A DNA stretch of 20,722 nt from Gallionella sp. UBA6045 (GTDB lineage Bacteria; Pseudomonadota; Gammaproteobacteria; Burkholderiales; Gallionellaceae), in assembly GCA_002429165.1 (NCBI GenBank), contig DIYV01000011.1:4748-25469 (forward strand). Direction: 5' to 3'. The position numbers were made by a program, and so were the translations under genes. Below the pieces are notes generated by a model. It saw only the letters and a program-made list of their open reading frames with translations. It was not told where the DNA came from and did no database searches. Positions within the stretch are counted from its first letter, which is position 1. Every line of letters begins with the position of its first letter. Shown piece after piece: positions 1 to 7,235 of this stretch.

Positions 1-980
1 GGCCGGGCAGCCTGTGGCTCACCATTCCATTGATCGTGCTGTCCAATTTCTTTTACGGCAGCGGAGAAAATATCGTCGCGGCATTTCTGCCGGAACTGGC
101 GACCGGTCGTTCGCTCGGCAAGGTGTCGGGATGGGGATGGAGCCTGGGTTATGTCGGCGGCCTGGTCAGCTTGGGCGCCTGCCTCGCCTATGTGACCTGG
201 GCTCAGGGACAGGGGCAACACGCGGAGGATTTTGTGCCGGTAACCATGCTGATCACGGCCGCGCTGTTCGCGCTTTCCAGCCTGCCCACTTTTTTGTTCC
301 TCAAAGAACGCGCCGTGCCGCAGCCTCACCGGCAGGGACTTAACCTGGTGCAGGAATCATTTTCCCGGCTGATGCAGACACTCAGGCACGCGAAGGATTA
401 CCGCGACCTGCGGCGCTTTTTGATCTGCACGGTGTTCTATCAGGCGGGCATCCAGGCAGTGATCACGCTCGCGGCGATCTATGCGCAACAGGCGATGCAC
501 TTCACCACCCGGCAGACCATCATGCTGATTTTCGTGGTCAACATCACCGCCGCCATCGGCGCTTTCCTGTTCGGGCATGTGCAAGACCGCATCGGCCATA
601 TTCCCACCATCGCATTGACGCTGATCGGCTGGATCGTCATGATCGTTATGGCATGGGCCGCGCAAGGCCAGATGATGTTCTGGTTCGCCGCCAACCTCGC
701 GGGAATCTGCATGGGTTCCAGCCAATCCGCGGGGCGCGCGCTGGTCGGGCTGTTGAGCCCGGCCACGCGGCGCGCCGAATTTTTCGGGCTATGGGGACTG
801 GCGGTCAAGCTTTCGTCGATATTGGGGCCGCTGACTTATGGCCTGGTAACTTGGCTATCGCGGGGCGACCACCGCCTGGCGATCCTGATCACCGGGAGCT
901 ATTTTGTCGCGGGGCTGGCGATCCTGTCGGGCGTGAACGTCTGGCGCGGCAAGCGCGCGGCGCTGCGCTCAACGTCTTGA
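1..980 (+). CDS. MFS permease, UMF1/Atg22-like, C-terminal part (5' end outside window)
   Basis: The reading frame is open from the first bases (codons begin at position 3) and ends at TGA 978-980, so this is the C-terminal ~325 residues of a longer protein; the TTG at 30 is internal, not a start. It is a polytopic inner-membrane protein with about eight hydrophobic segments. The stretch FLPELA followed by GKVSGWGWSLGYVGG is the pattern I associate with the UMF1/Atg22-like branch of the major facilitator superfamily, and a later FGHVQDRIGH resembles the MFS loop 2/8 signature. Substrate cannot be told; bacterial UMF1 members are mostly uncharacterised. The stop codon abuts, with no intervening base, the stop codon of the convergent hydrolase gene at 981. 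Confidence is high for MFS, moderate for the subfamily. Confidence 0.85.
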   Translation, partial: PGSLWLTIPLIVLSNFFYGSGENIVAAFLPELATGRSLGKVSGWGWSLGYVGGLVSLGACLAYVTWAQGQGQHAEDFVPVTMLITAALFALSSLPTFLFLKERAVPQPHRQGLNLVQESFSRLMQTLRHAKDYRDLRRFLICTVFYQAGIQAVITLAAIYAQQAMHFTTRQTIMLIFVVNITAAIGAFLFGHVQDRIGHIPTIALTLIGWIVMIVMAWAAQGQMMFWFAANLAGICMGSSQSAGRALVGLLSPATRRAEFFGLWGLAVKLSSILGPLTYGLVTWLSRGDHRLAILITGSYFVAGLAILSGVNVWRGKRAALRSTS

Positions 981-2156
981 TCATGGCAATTGGTCGATGA
1001 ACCGCTGCATCGAAACCTTGAGTGCCGCAAAATTCGGGTTGTACATCAGCCGGCGCAGAATACCGGCTTCAAGGTTTTTCTCGGTGATCTCGCCCTGAAA
1101 ATCCTGCTCAGGATGTTCAAGACAGGCAGCGTATTTTTCCATATCGTCCGGATAATAATGCATGTAATTGGAATACTCCCCGTTAATACCATAATGTCTG
1201 TCCTCCGGCGGTAGCACGATGGCGGTGTGCGCGGAGCTCAATATTTTCTGCGCGGGAAACACGCTGTTCACCAGTTCCAATTTATCTGCCGGAAAATCAC
1301 GCGGAAATTTTTCCGGCTCGGTGGTGTAGATCACCACCCTGCTGGATGGAGGGCACGCGTGTTTTGTGAATTCAAATATCACCGATGTTTTGACTGTCAT
1401 GTCATCTGCACTGGCGGCGATGAAAACCGGAATGTCCAACCGATGCTCTTGCAGTTTCCTGCCGAGTTCCCTGGTCAGGGCATAGGTCTGGGCAGCTGCA
1501 TTCCTGGTAAAGGACTCATATTTGTAGATGTCCAGATCGGGTTTGATATCCACCCACCTGGCGGACGGTATCAACCAGCTATACAACTTGTGCAGGTTCG
1601 CAAACGCAGCCCGTCGCGTTATCTTCAGTGCGGGGGAAAACAGGAACAGGCCGCGCACCCGGCTGTCGCGCAGGCTATGGTAGACGCTCAGTGTCGCGCC
1701 GGTGGAGTATCCCGCCAGATAGACTTCATCGACCTCCTCGGCCAGCTTATAAGCGCCATAGGCAACCGTCTTGGCCCACTCCTGCCAGGTCACATCAAGC
1801 AGATCACCCGGTTGCGTTCCATGCCCAGGCAACAATACGGTCATCACACGAAAACCGTTCTGCTGGAAAAACGCAGCCAGGTGACGCATCGAATAAGGGG
1901 AATCGCTCAGGCCATGCGTGAGCAGCACGCCGCGACGGTAGGGTTTTTGTTGCCCGGGCGAAAAACCGGGTGGCGGCTGCAGTTCGAACGGCGTGTTGCC
2001 GTCGACTATCTTTTCCAGATCGGCGGCACCGGCATGTGCCCTGCGGAGCATGTTCCTGTTTCGCGCCACATAATCCGCAAAAACCAGGCGGTCACCATTG
2101 AAGCTGGAATTCAAACCGGACGGCTGGTGCCGCTTCTCAAGCGGCGGCTTTGCCAT
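981..2156 (-). CDS. Alpha/beta hydrolase (serine hydrolase, lysophospholipase-like)
   Basis: A 391-residue protein with the alpha/beta-hydrolase layout. The oxyanion segment LLTHGLSDSP lies at about residues 78-87, the nucleophile elbow GYSTG puts the catalytic serine at 151, the acid is in ASADDMTV (Asp251/252), and the likely histidine is in SSAHTAIVLP (His310). This resembles the Hydrolase_4/serine aminopeptidase S33 or monoglyceride-lipase-like group, so it probably cleaves an ester, amide or lipid substrate; the substrate is unknown. There is no signal peptide, so a cytoplasmic location is likely. The start lies 2 bp after the stop of the upstream small anchored protein, which argues for co-transcription and probably coupled translation. 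The extra ~60 residues before the core and the long tail after His310 are unassigned. Confidence 0.85.
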   Translation of the reverse strand: MAKPPLEKRHQPSGLNSSFNGDRLVFADYVARNRNMLRRAHAGAADLEKIVDGNTPFELQPPPGFSPGQQKPYRRGVLLTHGLSDSPYSMRHLAAFFQQNGFRVMTVLLPGHGTQPGDLLDVTWQEWAKTVAYGAYKLAEEVDEVYLAGYSTGATLSVYHSLRDSRVRGLFLFSPALKITRRAAFANLHKLYSWLIPSARWVDIKPDLDIYKYESFTRNAAAQTYALTRELGRKLQEHRLDIPVFIAASADDMTVKTSVIFEFTKHACPPSSRVVIYTTEPEKFPRDFPADKLELVNSVFPAQKILSSAHTAIVLPPEDRHYGINGEYSNYMHYYPDDMEKYAACLEHPEQDFQGEITEKNLEAGILRRLMYNPNFAALKVSMQRFIDQLP

Positions 2157-2158
2157 GC

Positions 2159-2632
2159 TTACTCACCTGCGCATTTTGCAATCGCTGCGTCGGTCTCCAG
2201 TTCCAGACAGTGTCTCAGATCCTGATCTTTCGGCCGTTCGGGTTTGCTGGTGATGCTGGCCGGCGCGGGTTTCATTGCCGGCTGCGGGACCTGGGTCGCT
2301 ACCGCAACCGGAGGCGCAGAGGCAGCAGGCATTGTTGCTTGCTTTGTAGCAACAGCTTTAGGTGCTGCAACGGGTGATGTTGCAGCAGGCGCAGGTGATA
2401 GGGGTGATACTGCAACGGAGGCTTTCGTTTGTGCAGGCGCAACGGCTGCTTTGGGCACAATTACAGGCGGTTTTGCCACGGGCATTGGAGTATGAGGTGC
2501 TGTTGCAGGTTTCGCAACAACGGAACTCTTCTTCGAGCCCAGAAGGCCGAGGTCCATGGGGTCGAGATACACAAATGCCCCGGCGGCGGCTATGACCAGG
2601 ATACCTGCAAGCAACAATTTTGTTCTGTCCAC
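2159..2632 (-). CDS. Small single-pass Ala/Pro-rich protein with a two-cysteine tail, unknown function
   Basis: A hypothetical protein of about 157 residues. I prefer the GTG at 2632, because GGGGAAGAG lies 6 nt upstream of it; an alternative GTG at 2659 adds nine residues. The N-terminus (TKLLLAGILVIAAAGAFVYL) is a membrane anchor or uncleaved signal, followed by a low-complexity linker rich in Ala, Pro, Val and Lys, typical of a periplasm-spanning tether. The last ~25 residues carry a compact motif with two cysteines, LRHCLELETDAAIAKCAGE, which I recall as a recurring tail in betaproteobacterial proteins without a known role. It sits between the CYTH-CHAD gene (90-116 bp upstream, depending on start) and the hydrolase gene (2 bp downstream), so it is probably the middle gene of a three-gene operon. 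Confidence 0.7.
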   Translation of the reverse strand: MDRTKLLLAGILVIAAAGAFVYLDPMDLGLLGSKKSSVVAKPATAPHTPMPVAKPPVIVPKAAVAPAQTKASVAVSPLSPAPAATSPVAAPKAVATKQATMPAASAPPVAVATQVPQPAMKPAPASITSKPERPKDQDLRHCLELETDAAIAKCAGE

Positions 2633-2748
2633 GATTTTCTCTTCCCCAGCAAAACCCACAGTTCAATCAACATTGGCCACATTCAATTAGCAGGTTTACC
2701 CGCACACGATAAACTGCAATGTCCTTGCTGGCAATGACCAGTTGCTAA

Positions 2749-4266
2749 TTATTTTTGCCAAAATACGGCTTGTTTGTTGAAGCGTTGTATGGTTTTGCGC
2801 AACACGACTAGCTGATGTGACAGATCGTGCGCGATCCATCCCCTGGACAAAGTGATGGACTCTTGATGCGCTGCCAAACTGGCATCTGCCGCCAGACCAT
2901 CCAGCAAGCGATGCGCCACCGCGATATCGTTGATCAGCCCGAGCACATCCTGCACTTCGCTTAACGCGGCAAGGAAAGATTTGGCTTTTTTCTTGTCGTA
3001 TAAATCCGCAAAAAATTCCGCGCTGTACCTGAGCTTCTTGGCAATAATGCGCAGTGCATGCAACTGCGTGGCATCGGTAGTATCCAGCTGCTGCCCGAAA
3101 TGTGCGAACCGTTTGGCCAACTTGCGCAAACGCCGTGCGGCGAAATCCTGCGCCTGCTGCGCTGTCTCTGTCTGTTGCTGCCAATAGTCACCGTTCATCC
3201 AGATGGAGAAATGCAACAGCAATCGCTGCATTTCACGCGCCTGTGCCTCGCCGCGCAGTTCCGCATAACAGGCCGCGCGCTGCCGTTCGCTGGCCGCCAG
3301 CAAAGCCTGCAAACCGCCATGCCCGGCCATGCGCGCGCGCATCGGCTGCAGCGTCCCGGCGATGAACATATCCCATTCGCGGATGCGCCCCAATGCGACG
3401 CACAAATCCGCGACATCTTTGTACAGGCCGGCCAATTGCCCGTCGGCGCGGACCTTCTCCGCCATGCGCAGCACCACGCGCAGGCGGCGCAGCGCGACGC
3501 GCATCTGATGCAGATATTCGTCATCATCGCTGCCCATCGCACCGGACAGGTTGCCCTGGAAATGCTGCAAACAGGACCAGATCAGTGCTTTCAACACATC
3601 CGTCAGCGAGTCCGTCATGGCAAAAACCGGCGCAACGCCCTTGACCGGTTGCACGGCATATCCGGACAACAGACGATAACCCTGCTCCGCCTTGCTGACC
3701 GTTTCCAGTTCGAAAGGCGCGACCTCCAGTATCTTCAGCGCCAGCTCGAACAACAGCCTTGGCTCGCCGGATTTCAATTCCAGTTCCAGCTCGCAGATCG
3801 GCATGCTGTGCTGCTCGGTACGCACCTCGCCCTGATCCATGCACAACTCGATTTGCGTGCCCTGAAAATCCAGCATCCGGCTGTTGCGGGCAAAATCCGT
3901 AACGAATATCGGGTGTAATTTCTTGCGCAACGACGGCCGCAAATGTTCGTCCCATTCCACTTCCAGCGTAGCCGAAAAATCCAGTGCCGCACGCTTCACC
4001 GGCACTTCCCACTCGTTGCGCCGATGCAGCCCGGCCTGCACCGAACCGCCGCCCTTCAGGGTTTGCAGCCATTGCCGCCCGGTGTGGCGCAGGCGCAACG
4101 CCATTTCGGATTTTTGCAAATCCAGTTTAGGGGTGTCGTAATAGATATTTTGAAGACGGCGCGTAGTTGGACGCGTGATTGAATATGTCTTGAGCAGCGC
4201 GTGCCGCTTCAGCTTGGCAAGCTGCTCGGGGGCGATGCGCAATTTGAGTTCGGTTTCAACTGCCAT
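2749..4266 (-). CDS. CYTH-CHAD domain protein (inorganic triphosphatase YgiF-like)
   Basis: A 505-residue two-domain protein. The N-terminal ~200 residues form a CYTH/triphosphate-tunnel domain with the signature ExExK at residues 4-8 (ETELK), followed by IYYDTPKLDL and alternating charged strands such as MALRLRHTGRQWLQTLK. The C-terminal ~280 residues are a CHAD domain: helices rich in His, Arg and Lys, with HQMRVALRRLRVVLRM and the later LHALRIIAKKLRYSAEFF. CYTH enzymes hydrolyse triphosphates, and E. coli YgiF, with the same architecture, is an inorganic triphosphatase; CHAD domains bind polyphosphate. A cytoplasmic enzyme or sensor of tri/polyphosphate is therefore likely. It is the first gene of the probable operon with the small anchored protein and the hydrolase, and diverges from polX. 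Confidence 0.9.
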   Translation of the reverse strand: MAVETELKLRIAPEQLAKLKRHALLKTYSITRPTTRRLQNIYYDTPKLDLQKSEMALRLRHTGRQWLQTLKGGGSVQAGLHRRNEWEVPVKRAALDFSATLEVEWDEHLRPSLRKKLHPIFVTDFARNSRMLDFQGTQIELCMDQGEVRTEQHSMPICELELELKSGEPRLLFELALKILEVAPFELETVSKAEQGYRLLSGYAVQPVKGVAPVFAMTDSLTDVLKALIWSCLQHFQGNLSGAMGSDDDEYLHQMRVALRRLRVVLRMAEKVRADGQLAGLYKDVADLCVALGRIREWDMFIAGTLQPMRARMAGHGGLQALLAASERQRAACYAELRGEAQAREMQRLLLHFSIWMNGDYWQQQTETAQQAQDFAARRLRKLAKRFAHFGQQLDTTDATQLHALRIIAKKLRYSAEFFADLYDKKKAKSFLAALSEVQDVLGLINDIAVAHRLLDGLAADASLAAHQESITLSRGWIAHDLSHQLVVLRKTIQRFNKQAVFWQK

Positions 4267-4362
4267 GTCTGCATCAAGCGTAGCGTGAAGCGATTACTAT
4301 AACAGGCAATCCGGAAACTGGCCCAGCCTGTCTATCGGTCAAGCAGAGGAATACAATGCTTT

Positions 4363-6087
4363 ATGCCTGTTCATAACGCCGACATCACCGTTATTTTCGA
4401 AGAGATCGCCGACCTGCTGGAGATCGGGGGGGCGAATCCGTTTCGCATCCGCGCCTACCGCAATGCCGCGCGCATCCTGGGCGACCTGCCGCAGGAGGCA
4501 CGCCTGCTGGTGGAGCGCGGCGAGGACCTGACACGACTGCCCGGAATCGGCAGCGATCTCGCCGCCAAGATCAACGAGATCGTCACCACCGGACATTGCA
4601 GCCTGCTGGACCGCCTGCGCAAGGAGCTGCCTCCCACGATCACCGAGCTGCTGAAGATCCCCGACCTCGGGCCGAAGCGGGTAAAGACGCTGTGGCACGA
4701 TCTCGACGTGCAGACCGTCGAACAACTTCATCGTGCAGCACAGGATGGACGCATCCGCGCGCTGCACGGCTTCGGCGCAAAGACCGAGCAGAACATCCTG
4801 CAGGCCGTGCAAGCCCATGCCAGCCAGAGCCGCCGCTTCAAGCTTGCAACCGCGGCGCAATATGCCGAAACGCTGCGCGCCTTTCTGCAAGCCATACCCG
4901 GCGTGCAGCAGGTAGTCGTGGCCGGCAGCTTCCGGCGCATGCGCGAGACTGTCGGCGATCTGGACATCCTGGTCACCGCCGCGCCGCACAGCCCGGTGAT
5001 GCAGCGCTTCACCGCGTATGACGAAGTGGCCGAGGTGTTCTCAGCCGGAGAAACGCGCGCCAGCGTGCTGCTCAAATGCGGCATGCAGGTCGACCTGCGC
5101 GTCGTCGCCCAGGAAAGCTACCGTGCGGCACTGCACTACTTCACCGGTTCCAAGTCGCACAACATCGCGATCCGCCGCATCGCGCAGCAGCTCGGCCTGA
5201 AGGTCAACGAATACGGCGTGTTTCGCGGCGCGCAGCGCATCGCCGGGGACAGCGAGGAATCGGTGTATCGCGCGGTCGGCCTGCCCTACATTGCACCCGA
5301 GCTGCGCGAAGACCGCGGCGAGATCGAGGCGGCCCGCGCCAATCGTCTGCCCAGGCTGGTGGAATTATCCGACCTCAAAGGCGACCTGCATGCGCACACC
5401 AGGGCCACCGACGGCCACGACACACTGCTCGACATGGCGCTGGCGGCCAAGGCGCTCGGGATGGAATATCTCGCCATCACCGAACACTCGCGCCGCCTCA
5501 CCGTCGCGCACGGCCTCGACCCGGTCAAGCTGGCAAAACAGTGCGACGAGATCGACAGCCTCAACGCCGAGCTGAAAGGTTTCACGCTGCTCAAGGGCAT
5601 CGAGGTGGACATCCTCGAGGACGGCAGCCTCGATTTGCCGGATTCAGTATTGGCACGGCTCGACCTGGTGGTCGGCGCGGTGCACAGTAAATTCGATCTG
5701 TCGCGCGCCAGGCAGACCGAACGCATCCTGCGCGCGATAGATCACCCGCATTTCACCATGCTCGCGCATCCGAGCGGACGCCTGATCGAACAGCGCGAAC
5801 CCTACGACGTGGACATGCTGCGCATCATCCGCCACGCAAAGCAGCGCGGCTGTTACCTCGAACTTAACGCCCACCCGGAACGCCTGGACCTGCTCGACAG
5901 CCAATGCCAGAGCGCCAGGGAAGAAGGCGTGCTGGTCAGCATCAACTCGGACGCGCACAGTACATTCGATTTCGCCAACCTCAAGTATGGCGTCGGACAG
6001 GCGCGGCGCGGCTGGCTGGAAAAATCCGACGTGCTCAACACGCGCTCGCTGACCGCGCTGCGCACGCTGCTCAAACGCACGATGTGA
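4363..6087 (+). CDS. polX: DNA polymerase/3'-5' exonuclease PolX
   Basis: A 574-residue bacterial family X polymerase of usual length. Domains in order: N-terminal helix-hairpin-helix region (ANPFRIRAYRNAARIL near 24-39, and LPGIGSDLAAKI near 59-70), polymerase palm with GSFRRMRETVGDLDILV (catalytic Asp199 and Asp201) and the third carboxylate in MQVDLRV (Asp244), then a C-terminal PHP domain with GDLHAHT (341-347), EHSRR (His375), AHPSGR and NSDAHST. The motifs for both activities are present. Family knowledge points to gap filling in base-excision repair with a Mn-dependent 3'-5' exonuclease in the PHP domain. The ATG at 4363 gives the usual MPVHNADI start, but the best ribosome binding site, GAGGA at 4346-4350, is 12 nt away and fits an out-of-frame ATG at 4356 better. 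Confidence 0.95.
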   Translation: MPVHNADITVIFEEIADLLEIGGANPFRIRAYRNAARILGDLPQEARLLVERGEDLTRLPGIGSDLAAKINEIVTTGHCSLLDRLRKELPPTITELLKIPDLGPKRVKTLWHDLDVQTVEQLHRAAQDGRIRALHGFGAKTEQNILQAVQAHASQSRRFKLATAAQYAETLRAFLQAIPGVQQVVVAGSFRRMRETVGDLDILVTAAPHSPVMQRFTAYDEVAEVFSAGETRASVLLKCGMQVDLRVVAQESYRAALHYFTGSKSHNIAIRRIAQQLGLKVNEYGVFRGAQRIAGDSEESVYRAVGLPYIAPELREDRGEIEAARANRLPRLVELSDLKGDLHAHTRATDGHDTLLDMALAAKALGMEYLAITEHSRRLTVAHGLDPVKLAKQCDEIDSLNAELKGFTLLKGIEVDILEDGSLDLPDSVLARLDLVVGAVHSKFDLSRARQTERILRAIDHPHFTMLAHPSGRLIEQREPYDVDMLRIIRHAKQRGCYLELNAHPERLDLLDSQCQSAREEGVLVSINSDAHSTFDFANLKYGVGQARRGWLEKSDVLNTRSLTALRTLLKRTM

Positions 6088-6127
6088 TTTATTCTATGTA
6101 CATTAATAACGATAATAATTTTTCCAG

Positions 6128-6186
6128 TTGTAGGAGCGGGCCATGCCCGCGAACACCTTGGTCGCGGGCATGGCCCGCTCCTACAA
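6128..6186. repeat. REPIN-like element: two REP units as a perfect 25-bp inverted repeat
   Basis: Arms 6128-6152 and 6162-6186 are perfectly complementary over 25 bp around a 9-nt loop. Each arm also contains its own small palindrome, GCGGGC-CAT-GCCCGC, so each could fold alone. The core GTAGGAGCGGGC...GCCCGCGA is very close to the REP sequences known from Pseudomonas and other proteobacteria, and two inverted REPs with a short spacer are the definition of a REPIN. It lies between polX and the CapA-like gene and ends 13 nt before the CapA start at 6200. It could act as a transcription barrier or mRNA-stabilising hairpin, or be a passive element moved by a RAYT transposase, which is not present in this window. 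Confidence 0.85.
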
Positions 6187-6199
6187 TTTTGGGGTCATC

Positions 6200-7201
6200 A
6201 TGATTACGCTAGCCTTTGCCGGAGATGTGATGCTCGGCCGCCTGGTAAACGAAAGGCTCAAGCGCATGCAACCGGAACAAGTGTGGGGCGACATGCTGCC
6301 GCATCTTGCGCAGGCCGACCTGCGCATCGTCAATCTGGAATGCGCCCTCACCACCCATCTTCAACCCTGGTCACGCACCTGGAAGATGTTCCATTTTCGC
6401 GCCGATCCGGAGGCCGTGCGCGTGTTGCAGATTGCACATATCGACGCCTGCACGCTCGCCAACAATCACACCCTCGACCATGAAGAACAGGGACTGCGCG
6501 ACACATTGCACGTGCTCGACGCAGCCGGCATCCGCCATGCAGGTGCCGGGATCAATGCTGAAGGGGCTGCCGCCACGGCGATGATCGAAGCCAGGTTACC
6601 TGAAGAGGCCGGTACTGCGCCCTGCCGCGTCGCGTTGTTCTCCTGCACCGACAACGAACCTGACTTTGCCGCCGGTACAGATCACCCCGGCACCAACTAT
6701 CTGGAAGTCTCTCTGGATGAAACAACGATGGCGCGCATCGCCTACGGCATCGCCCAGGCGCGCGCGCAGGGCGCCGATCTGGTGGTGTTCTCCAACCACT
6801 GGGGCGCGAATTACGTCGAGCGTCCCTCGCTGGAATTCCGCAGCTTCGCCAGACGCGTGATCGAACTCGGCGCCGACATCTATCACGGCCACAGCGCGCA
6901 TATCTGCCAAGGTATCGAAATTTACCAGGGCAAACCCATCCTGTACGACACCGGCAATTTTATCGATGACTACGCCGTCCATCCGCTGCTGCGCAACGAC
7001 CGTTCCTGTTTGTTCAAACTGATGTTCGAGCACGGCAAGCTGTGCCGCATCGAACTGCTGCCGGTGTCATTGAGCGTGGCGCACGTCGCGCTGGCGCGCG
7101 GCAAAGAATTCGACGCGATCTGCACGAACATGGAAATGCTGTGCGCCGAATTTGGCACCAGGCTGATGCGCAGGGATGACCGGCTGGTATACGAGGCCTA
7201 G
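6200..7201 (+). CDS. CapA family protein (poly-gamma-glutamate capsule-like metallophosphatase fold)
   Basis: A 333-residue protein if the ATG at 6200 is used; the in-frame ATG at 6143 lies inside the REPIN hairpin and its extra 19 residues are translated repeat, so I reject it. The first strand and metal motif are immediate (TLAFAGDVMLGR, Asp9), followed by NLECALT, LANNHTLDHEEQGL, SNHWGANY, HGHSAHICQGIEIY and ILYDTGNFIDDY. This is the full set of CapA/PGA_cap motifs of the calcineurin-like fold. CapA in Bacillus takes part in poly-gamma-glutamate capsule export or anchoring, but this copy has no N-terminal membrane segment or signal peptide and no capB/C neighbours, so a capsule role is not supported; a cytoplasmic hydrolase of unknown substrate is more likely. 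A weak GGGG precedes the start. Confidence 0.85.
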   Translation: MITLAFAGDVMLGRLVNERLKRMQPEQVWGDMLPHLAQADLRIVNLECALTTHLQPWSRTWKMFHFRADPEAVRVLQIAHIDACTLANNHTLDHEEQGLRDTLHVLDAAGIRHAGAGINAEGAAATAMIEARLPEEAGTAPCRVALFSCTDNEPDFAAGTDHPGTNYLEVSLDETTMARIAYGIAQARAQGADLVVFSNHWGANYVERPSLEFRSFARRVIELGADIYHGHSAHICQGIEIYQGKPILYDTGNFIDDYAVHPLLRNDRSCLFKLMFEHGKLCRIELLPVSLSVAHVALARGKEFDAICTNMEMLCAEFGTRLMRRDDRLVYEA

Positions 7202-7235
7202 CGACTGGCTCCGTCGCCATACCGGAACCTGATTG

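Noticed and set aside
1227..2225. Plus-strand open frame of 332 codons opposite the hydrolase gene
   Set aside because: It is antisense to a gene with a clear catalytic triad, and the translation shows no domain pattern.
2260..2520. Alternating GCA/GGT-rich stretch as a DNA repeat array
   Set aside because: It is explained by the Ala/Pro/Val-rich linker of the small anchored protein; no regular unit length.
3058..3918. Plus-strand open frame of 286 codons opposite the CYTH-CHAD gene
   Set aside because: It is a shadow of a GC-rich coding strand; Gln/His/Leu-rich translation without motifs.
6143..6199. Upstream in-frame ATG adding 19 residues to the CapA-like protein
   Set aside because: The extension is translated REPIN sequence; family motifs begin directly after the ATG at 6200.
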